NCBI GenBank assembly: GCA_022801715.1
Contig: JAAWSV010000014.1
Coordinates: forward strand, 1-57,449
Length of the DNA: 57,449 nt
Origin: Oscillospiraceae bacterium
GTDB taxonomy: Bacteria; Bacillota; Clostridia; Oscillospirales; Oscillospiraceae
Direction: 5' to 3'
Each line of letters begins with the position of its first letter. Positions within the stretch are counted from its first letter, which is position 1. The translations under genes and the position numbers were made by a program. Of this stretch, positions 18,587 to 27,554 are shown piece after piece. The notes below the pieces were generated by a model that was given only the letters and a program-made list of their open reading frames with translations, was not told the origin of the DNA and made no database searches.

Positions 18587-21156
18587 CGTTCTTCCTCTCG
18601 TCTGACACATAGTCGTATGCTTCTCTTCAAAATCTCCAAATCCAGGGGCTTCGCCACATGGACATCCATACCGGCGGCCAGCGCCGCCTTCTCGTCCTCG
18701 GCAAAGGCGTTGGCGGTCATGGCAATGATAGGGATACGCCCCGCGTCCCGGCGATCCAGCGCCCGGATGGCCCGCGCGGCGTCGTGCCCGTTCATCACCG
18801 GCATCTGTACATCCATCAAAATCGCGTCGAATTCCCCCTCTGCCGACCGCTGAAAACGCTCCACCGCCAAGCGGCCATTCTCCACAATCTCGCAGGAGGC
18901 CCCCTCCATCTCAAGAAGCTCAAAAAGGATCTCCGCATTGATCTCGTTGTCCTCCGCGGCCAAAAACCGCATTCCCTCCAGACCGCTGTCCCCTTGAGGC
19001 GGCGGCGAAGTCTCCCCGGCCTTCTCCTCCCACAGCCGGGCCGCCCTCTCCCGGAAAGCCGCTGCGAAAAAGGGTTTCGTCAGCACCCCCCAGCACTCCA
19101 GTTCCAGAACCGTCTCCGTCTCCGCCGTGCCACTGTCCATCAAAAACAGCACCGGCGTCTGAACCGACAGGGCCTGCCGCAGCTCCTCCGCTGCTTGGAC
19201 GGCCCTCTCTCCCAGCTCCTCCCAGTCCAGCAGGAGCAGCTGACAGCTTCCGCCCTCTTGGACCCACGCCAGCGCCTCCTCCGCGCTGTCGGCGCCCTCC
19301 AGCTGAACACCGGCGTCCTCCAGCAGGGTCTGCATGTTCTTGCGGCTCTCCCGGTCTCCCCCCACGGCCAGAACCCGTGTGACACCCCGCTCCGCCCAGA
19401 ACTGCCGGTCCGCCAGCCTCTCCTGAATGCGCAGCTCCAGCTCCACCTGGAACAGGGACCCGCGGTCCACCTCGCTGCGCACCTCGATGGTGCCGCCCAT
19501 CAGCTCCACAATGCTCTTGGTGATGGCCATCCCCAGGCCCGTGCCCTGCACCTTGTTGGTGGTGCTGTTCTCCGCCCGTGTAAAGGCGTCGAAGATCGTC
19601 CTCAGGTACTCCGGCGTCATGCCGTAGCCGTCATCCTCCACCTCAATGCGGATGTGCTCAAACTGGCTGGACCGCTGCTTGAGTCCCACAATGCGAAACC
19701 AGATGTGTCCGCCCTCCGGCGTATACTTCACCGCGTTGGAGAGGAGGTTGATGAGAATCTGATTGATCCGCGTCTCGTCCCCGATCAGATACTCGTGGCG
19801 GATACCGGTGACCTCCACATGGAACGCCTGCCGCTTGGCCCTGGCCATAGGATGGATAATGGCGTCCACAGAGGAGACCACATCGCCGAGGGCGAACTCC
19901 TCATAGCTCAGCACCACCTTCCCGCTCTCAATCTTGGACACATCGAGGATGTCGTTGATCAGACTGAGCAGGTGCTTGCCGGAGGCCGCGATCTTCCGGG
20001 TGTACTCCCGGACCTTGGCCGGATCGCCGGCGTCCCGGTCCAGCAGGGTGGTAAAGCCCAGCACCGCATTCAGAGGCGTCCGGATGTCGTGGGACATGTT
20101 GGAGAGGAAGGTGGTCTTGGACTCGCTGGCAATCTGAGCGGCCCGCAGGGCCTCCGACAGCCGCTGGCTGTAGAGCTGACGCTCCGCCTCCTGCTCCCGG
20201 CGCAGCTTATCCTGCTGCCACCAGGAGCGGTAGTACAGGAGGATGCAGGTAAAGAAGGCGGCCAGCATAGAGACCACCACGATAAGGATATTCTGGCTGA
20301 CTGTCCGCCCCTCCTGCTGGATGGCCTCCACGGGCACGTAGCCCACCAGAAAGATGGTGCCGTCGTTTACCGCCCACATATAGTTGAGGGCATCCACCGC
20401 CCGGATCTGGTGGTAAAACAGCACGTCCTGACCGCTATTCAGACAATCCTCCACCTCTGCGTGGATAGCCGGGTCAACAATATTGTTGGCCCGGTAGAAG
20501 TCATTGAGATTCAGGTGTCCGGCGCTGCGCTTCCCCATCCCCTTGGGCTTGAGCACAAACCGCTCGCTCTCCGCGTCCATGACGTAGAGGGACGCCTGAT
20601 CGTTGTAGAACCCGTTGGGGAGCGTCCTGTCAATGGCGTCATAGACATACTCCGCGTAGAGGGTCCCGATTTCCTCGCCCTCCCGCACCACGGGACAGCT
20701 GAGGGTGTAGGACCAGGTCCCCATGTGGTTCAGATAGGACCGGGAGACCGGCAGGCCCATCACCGTGCCTCCGGCTGAGAAGTCCAGCTCCTCCCCGGTA
20801 AAGACCCCTCCGCTGTTGGAGACGCCCGCCGTCTCGCCGGTGAGGATGATTGAGACGCGGGACATGGTCTGGTTGCCTCTGCATCCGCGGATATAGGCCT
20901 CCGGGTCCTCCGACAGGGCCGCCTCCTCGGCGAGGAGGAGCTGAAACTCCGCCTCGCTGCGCAGGGTCGCCTCGATGGCCGACTGGATCAGATCCAGGCT
21001 CTCACTCAGGTTCTGAATGGCCGACGCGTACATCTCCTGCGAAATTTTCCGGGAGACCGTGTACACAAAGGCCCCCAATATACAGAACACCAACACGATA
21101 GAGAGGAGCAGAGACCTCCCCTTTCGCGTTCCCCGTCCATCCGATTTCTCTCTCAT
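18583..21156 (-). CDS. Hybrid sensor histidine kinase with two receiver domains
   Basis: 857 residues from ATG 21156; GGAG lies six bases before, and an ATG 12 bases upstream lacks a site. Helix 1 (about 16-35), an extracellular Cache-like sensor (about 36-285), helix 2 (about 290-312), then HisKA with the phospho-His in FLSNMSHDIRTPLN (about 356). The ATPase domain has the N box INLLSNAVKYTPEG and GTGLGMAI. A first receiver (about 575-690) has a degenerate acidic start (VLAVGGDRE), though LLLLDWEE and LTKPF remain. A second, intact receiver has AEDNEIN, Asp about 782 in LMDVQMPVMNG, and Lys in VAKPLD. There is no output domain. Confidence 0.95.
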   Translation of the reverse strand: MREKSDGRGTRKGRSLLLSIVLVFCILGAFVYTVSRKISQEMYASAIQNLSESLDLIQSAIEATLRSEAEFQLLLAEEAALSEDPEAYIRGCRGNQTMSRVSIILTGETAGVSNSGGVFTGEELDFSAGGTVMGLPVSRSYLNHMGTWSYTLSCPVVREGEEIGTLYAEYVYDAIDRTLPNGFYNDQASLYVMDAESERFVLKPKGMGKRSAGHLNLNDFYRANNIVDPAIHAEVEDCLNSGQDVLFYHQIRAVDALNYMWAVNDGTIFLVGYVPVEAIQQEGRTVSQNILIVVVSMLAAFFTCILLYYRSWWQQDKLRREQEAERQLYSQRLSEALRAAQIASESKTTFLSNMSHDIRTPLNAVLGFTTLLDRDAGDPAKVREYTRKIAASGKHLLSLINDILDVSKIESGKVVLSYEEFALGDVVSSVDAIIHPMARAKRQAFHVEVTGIRHEYLIGDETRINQILINLLSNAVKYTPEGGHIWFRIVGLKQRSSQFEHIRIEVEDDGYGMTPEYLRTIFDAFTRAENSTTNKVQGTGLGMAITKSIVELMGGTIEVRSEVDRGSLFQVELELRIQERLADRQFWAERGVTRVLAVGGDRESRKNMQTLLEDAGVQLEGADSAEEALAWVQEGGSCQLLLLDWEELGERAVQAAEELRQALSVQTPVLFLMDSGTAETETVLELECWGVLTKPFFAAAFRERAARLWEEKAGETSPPPQGDSGLEGMRFLAAEDNEINAEILFELLEMEGASCEIVENGRLAVERFQRSAEGEFDAILMDVQMPVMNGHDAARAIRALDRRDAGRIPIIAMTANAFAEDEKAALAAGMDVHVAKPLDLEILKRSIRLCVRREEER

Positions 21157-21250
21157 GGCAATCTCCATTTCAACAGCTCAGAAGCCCCCTCCGCTGACCG
21201 CCCTCCCGGCCGGCCTCGCGGACCGCTCTGCCTGTGGCTATTCCTCTGCC

Positions 21251-21280
21251 ATTATACTATTTCCTTCCTTTATGTGTCAA
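21251..21280 (-). promoter_or_regulatory. Sigma-A promoter of the hybrid kinase operon
   Basis: On the minus strand: TTGACA, 18 bases, TATAAT, about 90 bases before the kinase start. Confidence 0.82.
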
Positions 21281-21356
21281 CACCTTGGACACGCCAGAAT
21301 GCTCTTTCCCCCTCTCCCTCCCGCCGCCGCCAAAAGCCTCTTCGCCCCCCTCAACA

Positions 21357-21404
21357 GCACAGGCCGCAGGGTCCGCCTCCCGGCAGATCCTGCGGCCCCT
21401 GTGC
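21357..21404 (-). terminator. Hairpin after dpaL
   Basis: GCACAGG-GCCGCAGG arms pair across a loop, directly after the dpaL stop. It lacks a U tract on the minus strand (TGTTGAGGGG follows), so termination is uncertain. Confidence 0.45.
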
Positions 21405-21410
21405 CCTGTC

Positions 21411-22547
21411 TCAAATGCTGGGATACGCCCCGTCCCAAACGATTCTCCGGTAGTTCTCCCGGTCCGTGTCCCCCTCGGTGGAGATACACAGCACGCGGGA
21501 GGACCCGTCCAGTCCCAGCCGCTCCCGCAGCGGCGCGCAGGCCGGATCCCCCATCACCGCCGCCACCAGTCCCACTGTGGCGGCGCCGCTCTCGCCGGAG
21601 ACAATCCGGGGGTCGTCCCCCAAGGGGTTCCCCAATACCCGCATCCCCTTGGCCGACACCCAGTCCGGCAGGGACAAGTAGCTCTCCGCGCAGCCCTCCA
21701 GCATCTGCCAGGCCAAGCCGCAGGGTTCCCCGCAGGCCAGCCCCGCCATGATGGAGCGCAGCTCACCCCCCACGCCGTGGAGCTGCCCATCGGAGGCCTG
21801 AGCGGTACGGAAGAAGCAGTTGGCCGCGTGGGGCTCCACTACGGCGATGGCCGGACGCCTCTCCCCATAGCGGTGGGCGAAGAAGGCGGCAATGGCCCCG
21901 GCCATGGAGCCCACCCCCGCCTGGAGAAAGACGTGCGTGGGCCCCTCCTCCCCCATCTGCTCCGCCGCCTCCAGGGCCAGCGTGGTGTACCCCTCCATAA
22001 TCCACATGGGGATCTGCTCATAGCCCTCCCAGGAGGTATCCTGCACCAACACCCACCCGTGCTCCGCCGCCTGACGGCTGGCATAGCGGACGGTGTCGTC
22101 GTAGTTCCACTCCGTGATCTCCGCCTTGGCCCCCAGGGCCCGGATGTTCTCTAAACGCTCCTTGGCGCTGCCCTTGGGCATGTACACCACGCTCTCCATC
22201 CCCAGCCGGGCGGCGGCCCAGGCGATGCCCCGGCCGTGGTTGCCGTCGGTGGCGGTGACAAAGGTGTGCCGCCCCGGATGCTCCCTCAGGTACCGGTGGA
22301 GGCACCAGCTGCCCCCCAGCACCTTGAAGGCGTTGAGGCCGAAGCGTTTGCTCTCATCCTTCACATGCAGCGCCCCCAGCCCCAAGTGCTCCGCCAGCCG
22401 GCGCAGCTCGGCCAAGGGGGTTGGGGCGTAGCCCGGAAGGGTCCGGTGAAAGGCCCGGACCTCCTCCGCGGCAGCGGGGGTGAACAGCGGCGGCACGGTG
22501 CCGCCGGCGGAACGCTGGACCAGCTGAATCTCTCTCTCAAATTCCAT
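21411..22547 (-). CDS. dpaL: 2,3-diaminopropionate ammonia-lyase
   Basis: 378 residues. A PLP enzyme that turns 2,3-diaminopropionate into pyruvate and two ammonia. The PLP lysine is in KDESKRFGLNAFKVLGGS (about 77). TATDGNHGRG (about 99-108) is the Asn loop and GVGSMAG (about 213) is the phosphate-binding Gly loop. Length matches E. coli YgeX. It lies 15 bases after the ygeY-like gene in one operon, the same pairing as ygeX-ygeY in E. coli and in gut bacteria that ferment purines. Confidence 0.95.
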   Translation of the reverse strand: MEFEREIQLVQRSAGGTVPPLFTPAAAEEVRAFHRTLPGYAPTPLAELRRLAEHLGLGALHVKDESKRFGLNAFKVLGGSWCLHRYLREHPGRHTFVTATDGNHGRGIAWAAARLGMESVVYMPKGSAKERLENIRALGAKAEITEWNYDDTVRYASRQAAEHGWVLVQDTSWEGYEQIPMWIMEGYTTLALEAAEQMGEEGPTHVFLQAGVGSMAGAIAAFFAHRYGERRPAIAVVEPHAANCFFRTAQASDGQLHGVGGELRSIMAGLACGEPCGLAWQMLEGCAESYLSLPDWVSAKGMRVLGNPLGDDPRIVSGESGAATVGLVAAVMGDPACAPLRERLGLDGSSRVLCISTEGDTDRENYRRIVWDGAYPSI

Positions 22548-22562
22548 AGTATCTCCTCCTTT

Positions 22563-23729
22563 TCACAGCAGCGCCATCAGCTGCACATAGAACCGGCAGG
22601 CGTCCTCCACCTGCTTGGGGTCACATCGCTCGTCCACCATGTGGGCCAGCTTGTAGGCCCCTGGGCCAAAGCCGATGGTGGGCACCCCCATGGACACCGG
22701 CACCACCGCGTTGGTGCCGAAGTCCCAGAAGTCGTACCGCTCCGGCGCCGCGCCGAACACCGCCTCATAGGCCGCGCTGCAGGCCAAGGTCAGCGGCGCC
22801 TCCTCGGCGATCCTCCAAGGCTCGTGGGCGGGCTCATAGACCAGCTCCGCCCCGGTCCAGCTCCGGCGGCGCAGGGTCCCCGGCTCCCAGAGGGCCCGCT
22901 TCCCGGCCACCAGCGCGTCCAGCTCCTCCCGGACCTGCGCGGTGCTCTCCCCCAAGCGCAGGCGGCGGTCCAAGTAGATCTCGCACCGGCTGGGCACCGC
23001 GTTGAGAGAGGCGGTGTCGCAGGAGATGTGGGAGAGGACGATGGTCCCGCTCCCCGGCCGGCTCTGGAGGTTCTGATTCAGCGCCTCCACCCGCTGGATG
23101 ATCTCCGCCATCTCATAGACCGCGTTGACTCCCTTCTCCGGGGCGGAGCCGTGGGCGGAGACGCCCTGCGTGACAATCCGGGCCTGCACCTTCCCCGTGT
23201 GCCCCAGGGTGATGGTGTTGTCCGACGGCTCACAGATCACGCAGAAGTCCGGCCTCACCCCGCTGTGGCGGTAGAAGTGCTCCAAGCACACCCCATCACA
23301 GTACTCCTCGCAAACCGAGCCGGTGACATACACCGTCCTGCCCTCCAGCAGCCCCTCCCGCTTGGCGATGGCGGCGGCATAGAGGGAGGCGGCCAGTCCC
23401 CCTTTCATGTCCACCGTCCCCCGGCCATAGACCATGCCGTCTATCACCTCGGCGGAGAAGGGGTCCGCCCGCCAGGCGGCGGGGTCCCCGGCCTGCACGG
23501 TGTCCATGTGGCTGTCGAAGTGGAGGACCCGCGGGCCGCTGCCCACCCGGCCCACCGCGTTGCCGGCGGGGTCAATAAAGACCTCGTCAAAGCCCAGGGC
23601 CTCCATCCTTGCCGTCACCAGACGGGCCAGCTCCCCCTCCTCGTCGGAGTAGCTCCGCGTGCGGACCGCCTCCCGGTAGAAGTCGATCAATCCCCGGCCG
23701 TCCTCCGGGGTAAAAAAGGCTTTGTGCAT
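22563..23729 (-). CDS. ygeY: YgeY-type M20 family hydrolase
   Basis: 388 residues from ATG 23729; an in-frame start 36 bases upstream lacks a binding site, whereas GGGAGGG lies six bases before 23729. M20 metal motifs: HFDSHMDTV (about 69), GRGTVDMKGGLA with the bridging Asp (about 103), CEEYCDG with Glu-Glu (about 138), CEPSDN (about 162) and the C-terminal GPGAYKLAHMVDE His (about 361). YgeY proteins accompany dpaL, and the pair is thought to release diaminopropionate or a ureido precursor. The exact substrate is not established. Confidence 0.92.
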   Translation of the reverse strand: MHKAFFTPEDGRGLIDFYREAVRTRSYSDEEGELARLVTARMEALGFDEVFIDPAGNAVGRVGSGPRVLHFDSHMDTVQAGDPAAWRADPFSAEVIDGMVYGRGTVDMKGGLAASLYAAAIAKREGLLEGRTVYVTGSVCEEYCDGVCLEHFYRHSGVRPDFCVICEPSDNTITLGHTGKVQARIVTQGVSAHGSAPEKGVNAVYEMAEIIQRVEALNQNLQSRPGSGTIVLSHISCDTASLNAVPSRCEIYLDRRLRLGESTAQVREELDALVAGKRALWEPGTLRRRSWTGAELVYEPAHEPWRIAEEAPLTLACSAAYEAVFGAAPERYDFWDFGTNAVVPVSMGVPTIGFGPGAYKLAHMVDERCDPKQVEDACRFYVQLMALL

Positions 23730-23783
23730 AAAATACCCTCCCATGTGTTGCCTATTTCGCTGCAATCCGATAGTAAAATTATA

Positions 23784-23812
23784 TTGATTTTTTCAAAAAA
23801 AGCTATCATAAT
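23784..23812 (+). promoter_or_regulatory. Promoter of the AraC regulator, in the ygeY intergenic region
   Basis: TTGATT, 17 bases, CATAAT. The -35 lies in an AT-rich palindrome TTGATTTTTTCAA. The divergent ygeY promoter must sit in the same 120 bases; TATAAT on the minus strand near 23778 is a candidate -10, but its -35 is weak. Confidence 0.55.
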
Positions 23813-23849
23813 AAACGTAAAAAATATAACAGAATTGAGGAATTTTAAT

Positions 23850-24749
23850 ATGCAGGTCCCGGAACTCACCATCAGCCCCAGCGGCGAGGAGACCACCCAG
23901 CACGGCTCCCCCGCCTTCCCTTTAGCCGTTTACCACTCAATAATGTCACGAAACGTCTTAGGCTTCACCCCTTGGCACTGGCACACAGAAATACAATTCT
24001 GCCTGATAACAAAGGGCTCCATCCGCTTCCTCGTCAACGAGCGCCAGCACCTCCTCCAAGCCGGCGAGGGCATCTTCGTGGGCAGCGGCTACCTCCACAT
24101 GGCCCGGCCGGAATCGGAGCCGGACAGCGCCTACATCTGCTTGGACGCAGACCTCAAGCTCCTCTGCGCTTTCCCCGGCAGCGCCGTCGAAACCAACTGC
24201 GTATCCCCCTTTCTACAGGACCTGTCCATGGCCCACCGCTCCCTCTCCCCCGCCATTCCTTGGCAGGGGGAGGTTCTGAGACGGATCAAGGCGGCCTATG
24301 AGGCCTTCGAGGAACGGCTCTTAGGCTATGAGCTGCGGCTTGCTGCACTGGTCATGGAGATGTGGCTGCTCCTGCTGGAGCACCGGGAGGAGGGCGGGAC
24401 GCCTCCCCGCAGCACCCGCCGGGAGAATGCTGTCGCCCAAGAGATCCTCACCTACCTCAGCCAAAATCTCCACCGGCCTGTCACCTTACAGGAGGTGGCA
24501 AGCGCAGTGTCCTTCAGCCCCAGCGAGTGCTGCCGGATCTTCAAGCGCGTCACCGGGGAGACCATCTTTTCCGGCCTCAAAGCCTGCCGCCTGAACCGGG
24601 GTCTAGAGCTTCTGCACACCACGGACCTCCCCGTCAGCCAGATCGCCTGCGAAACCGGCTTCTGCTCCGCCAGCTACTTCATCGAGGCCTTCAAGGCCCG
24701 CCACGGGATCACCCCTCTTCAGTACCGAAGGCGCTTCGCGCTTCTTTGA
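23850..24749 (+). CDS. AraC-family regulator, divergent from ygeY-dpaL
   Basis: 299 residues from ATG 23850, preceded by TTGAGG. A much longer in-frame read-through upstream is antisense to ygeY and is not real. N-terminal cupin sensor (WHWHTEIQFCLITKGSIRFLVNE, then GEGIFVGSGYLHMARP) about 40-105. The C-terminal double helix-turn-helix (about 197-295) has VTLQEVASAVSFSPSECCRIFKRVTG and PVSQIACETGFCSASYFIEAFKARHGITP. The divergent layout suggests it controls ygeY-dpaL. Confidence 0.93.
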   Translation: MQVPELTISPSGEETTQHGSPAFPLAVYHSIMSRNVLGFTPWHWHTEIQFCLITKGSIRFLVNERQHLLQAGEGIFVGSGYLHMARPESEPDSAYICLDADLKLLCAFPGSAVETNCVSPFLQDLSMAHRSLSPAIPWQGEVLRRIKAAYEAFEERLLGYELRLAALVMEMWLLLLEHREEGGTPPRSTRRENAVAQEILTYLSQNLHRPVTLQEVASAVSFSPSECCRIFKRVTGETIFSGLKACRLNRGLELLHTTDLPVSQIACETGFCSASYFIEAFKARHGITPLQYRRRFALL

Positions 24750-25037
24750 AATCCACGAATTTTATGAAAATATATTACAATTTACCTAATTTCCCGACAA
24801 CGGCGGGCTCGCTTCTGCACATATAATTTCAGGCATCGGTTCTAAGCGGCGTGGGTATATCCAAGCGATAACAGGGTATCCTATCCCGATGGAAACCGGC
24901 GGCGGGAGGACGGCGGCAGACCTTCCGGCCTCCAAGTTTGGCTCTTTATGGTCATAGCGCGCAAAAGGGGCGGACTTGTCTTGGAAAACTTTAGCCGAAT
25001 TATACAATTTTGGATATTCAAAACGTCCATCCTGCTT
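24750..25037. other. Gene-free stretch between araC and the arcA promoter
   Basis: About 290 bases with no supported gene, no clear terminator hairpin and mixed base composition. The arcA promoter follows. A regulatory role for the arginine operon is possible, but I see no convincing ArgR or AraC site. Confidence 0.4.
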
Positions 25038-25065
25038 TTGAAAAATTGATTACTATGGATATAGT
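25038..25065 (+). promoter_or_regulatory. Sigma-A promoter of the arc operon
   Basis: TTGAAA, 16 bases, TATAGT, followed by a leader of about 85 nt to arcA. Confidence 0.75.
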
Positions 25066-25155
25066 TATGATTGGCCTCACCAGTGTGCGCAGGTGCATGG
25101 CCAAAGGTCATTTTCCTTCCGTCTGTTAGTATTCTTAGAATAAAAAGGAGGAGCC

Positions 25156-26388
25156 ATGAAAGGTATTTGCGTAAGAAGCGAGATCAAGCCCCTGAAGAAG
25201 GTGTTGCTCCATCGTCCCGGCCGGGAGCTTCTGAATCTGACTCCGGATAAGCTCCCGGAGCTGCTCTTTGATGACATCCCCTTCCTGCCTGTGGCCCAGC
25301 AGGAGCATGACGCCTTCGCCCAGATCCTCCGGGACAACGGCGTGGAGGTGGTCTATCTGGAGGACCTGATGACCGAGGTACTGAGCCTGCATCCGGAGGT
25401 TCAGGAGCCCTTCCTGCACCAGTGGCTGGTGGAGGGCAACATTCGGACCCGCCGCTGGCAGGACGAGTGTATGAAGTATCTCAATGACAATTTCAAGGGC
25501 AAGGCCCTTGTGGAAAAGACCATGGAGGGCATCACCCTCAAAGAGATGGGCGCCGAGGCCTTCTCCTACTCCCTTCAGGATCTGATTGCCCCGCTGGACG
25601 ATCTGGTGGTGGCTCCCATGCCCAACCTGTACTTCACCCGCGATCCCTTCGCCAGCGTGGGCACCGGCGTACTGCTGCACAAGATGTACTCTGTCACCCG
25701 CTGCCGGGAGACACTGTACGCCGACTATATCTTTAAGTATCACCCCGACTTCGAGGGACTGGTCACCCGGTACTATGACCGCGACCTCCACGCCAATATC
25801 GAGGGCGGCGACGTGCTGAACCTCACCGAGGACACCTTGGCCATCGGTATCTCCCAGCGGACCTGCCCCGACGCCATCGAGGCCGCCGCCCGGAACCTGT
25901 TCTCCAGCCCCGACTCCAAGATCCGCACGGTGCTGGCCTTCGATATCCCCGTCTGCCGCGCGTTCATGCACTTGGACACGGTGTTCACCCAGATCGACGT
26001 GGACAAGTACACCGTGCACCCCGCCATCTTAGGCCCCCTCACCGTGTACGAGATCACCCCCGGTCAGGACGATCCCACCGATCTCCGCATCCGCCGCGTG
26101 GACTCCGATCTGGAGCACATTCTGGAGGAGTACACCCACGTGGACAATGTGAAGCTCATCCACTGCGGCGGCGACGATCTCATTGCCGCGGCCCGTGAGC
26201 AGTGGAACGACGGCTCCAACACCCTGTGTATCGCCCCGGGCAAGATCGTGGTCTACCAGCGCAACGACGTGACCAACGCCATCCTGCGCGACAACGGCCT
26301 CACCGTGCTGGAGATGCCCTCCGCCGAGCTCTCCCGCGGCCGCGGCGGCCCCCGGTGCATGTCCATGCCGCTGATCCGCGCGGAATAA
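25156..26388 (+). CDS. arcA: Arginine deiminase
   Basis: Converts arginine to citrulline and ammonia, first step of the ATP-yielding deiminase route. 410 residues, the usual length. Family signatures: [16 protein letters not shown] (about 155-170), [11 protein letters not shown] (about 214), [17 protein letters not shown] (about 233), [12 protein letters not shown] (about 272) and the catalytic Cys401 in [12 protein letters not shown]. The start has AAGGAGGAG. The ornithine transcarbamylase gene follows after 152 bases that contain an AT-rich near-palindrome. Confidence 0.98.
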   Translation: MKGICVRSEIKPLKKVLLHRPGRELLNLTPDKLPELLFDDIPFLPVAQQEHDAFAQILRDNGVEVVYLEDLMTEVLSLHPEVQEPFLHQWLVEGNIRTRRWQDECMKYLNDNFKGKALVEKTMEGITLKEMGAEAFSYSLQDLIAPLDDLVVAPMPNLYFTRDPFASVGTGVLLHKMYSVTRCRETLYADYIFKYHPDFEGLVTRYYDRDLHANIEGGDVLNLTEDTLAIGISQRTCPDAIEAAARNLFSSPDSKIRTVLAFDIPVCRAFMHLDTVFTQIDVDKYTVHPAILGPLTVYEITPGQDDPTDLRIRRVDSDLEHILEEYTHVDNVKLIHCGGDDLIAAAREQWNDGSNTLCIAPGKIVVYQRNDVTNAILRDNGLTVLEMPSAELSRGRGGPRCMSMPLIRAE

Positions 26389-26425
26389 CACAAGGGAAAA
26401 ACAGGAAAAATTTTTTAGAATTATC

Positions 26426-26452
26426 ATACCTTTTTTGCAAAAGATATGGTAT
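26426..26452. promoter_or_regulatory. AT-rich near-palindrome between arcA and arcB
   Basis: ATACC and GGTAT arms around TTTTTTGCAAAAGATAT; most positions over 27 bases are symmetrical. A TATATT box overlaps its right end, with only a weak -35. It may be an operator or a second promoter for arcB. Confidence 0.35.
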
Positions 26453-26540
26453 ATTATCAGTAACTGGGGGAGACCCCTTTCACTACGGTGCGGAACCGAT
26501 GACGCCTCCGTGCCGAACAGAAATTAAGGAGGAATTTATT

Positions 26541-27533
26541 ATGGGTATCAACATCAGAGGCCGCAGCTTTTTGACTCTGCTGGACTTCACTCCCGAGGAG
26601 ATCAACTACCTGCTGGACCTGTCCGCCGAGTTCAAGCGCCTGAAGATGGCCGGCGTGGAGCACAAGTGGCTCTCCGACAAGCAGGTTGTGCTGCTGTTTG
26701 AAAAGACCTCTACCCGCACCCGCTGCGCCTTCGAGGTAGGCGCCCGCGACTTGGGCATGGGCTGCACCTTCCTTGATCCCGCCTCTTCCCAGATGGGCAA
26801 GAAGGAGTCCCTGGAGGACACCGCCAAGGTGCTGGGCCGCATGTATGACGGCATCGAGTACCGCGGCTTCAAGCAGTCTGTTGTCGAGGATCTGGCCAAG
26901 TATTCCGGCGTCCCCGTGTGGAACGGCCTCACTGATGCCTTCCATCCCACCCAGATGCTGGCCGACATCCTCACCGTCAAGGAGGAGTTCGGTGATCTGC
27001 GCGGCCGCAAGCTGACCTTCTTCGGCGACGCCCGCAACAACGTGGCCAACTCCCTGATGGTGGTCTGCGCCAAGCTGGGTATGCACTTCTGCGCCTGCGG
27101 CCCCAAGGATCTGAAGCCCGCCGACGATCTGGTGGCCAAGTGCCAGGAAATCGCCAAGGAGACCGGCGCTGTCATCGAGCTCACCGACGACGTGAAGCAG
27201 GGCGCCAAGGACTGCGATGTGCTCTACACCGACATCTGGGTCTCCATGGGTGAGCCCGCGGAGCTGTGGGAGCAGCGCATCAAGCTCCTGCGCCCCTATC
27301 AGGTAAACAAGGAGCTGATGGCCATGGCCAAGCCCACCGCCATCTTCCTCCACTGCCTGCCCTCCTTCCACGACCGCAACACCACCATCGGCGAGGAGAT
27401 CTTCCAGAAGTACGGTCTGGAGTCCATGGAGGTCACCGACGACGTGTTCTTGGGCAAGCAGGCCCGCCAGTTCCCCGAGGCGGAGAACCGTATGCACACC
27501 ATCAAGGCTGTCATGTACGCCACCCTGAAGTAA
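26541..27533 (+). CDS. arcB: Ornithine carbamoyltransferase, catabolic
   Basis: 330 residues from ATG 26541 with AAGGAGG; longer in-frame read-through is not real. Cleaves citrulline with phosphate to ornithine and carbamoyl phosphate. The carbamoyl-phosphate loop is [13 protein letters not shown] (about 54-66). The ornithine side shows [12 protein letters not shown] (about 135) and [10 protein letters not shown] (about 273), where most family members have PAFH or PAFHN. The neighbours arcA and arcC make the catabolic direction likely. It is a true OTCase and not YgeW, which is longer. Confidence 0.96.
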   Translation: MGINIRGRSFLTLLDFTPEEINYLLDLSAEFKRLKMAGVEHKWLSDKQVVLLFEKTSTRTRCAFEVGARDLGMGCTFLDPASSQMGKKESLEDTAKVLGRMYDGIEYRGFKQSVVEDLAKYSGVPVWNGLTDAFHPTQMLADILTVKEEFGDLRGRKLTFFGDARNNVANSLMVVCAKLGMHFCACGPKDLKPADDLVAKCQEIAKETGAVIELTDDVKQGAKDCDVLYTDIWVSMGEPAELWEQRIKLLRPYQVNKELMAMAKPTAIFLHCLPSFHDRNTTIGEEIFQKYGLESMEVTDDVFLGKQARQFPEAENRMHTIKAVMYATLK

Positions 27534-27554
27534 AAAGGAGCAGAGAGAGAAATT

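Noticed and set aside
22236..23849. Long 5' extension of the AraC regulator frame
   Set aside because: Antisense to dpaL and ygeY; the AraC cupin begins after ATG 23850, which has its own ribosome binding site and promoter.
26541..27533. YgeW-type carbamoyltransferase, to fit the purine gene set
   Set aside because: Length (330) and the [18 protein letters not shown] and HCLPSFHD motifs are those of true ornithine transcarbamylase, with arcA directly upstream.
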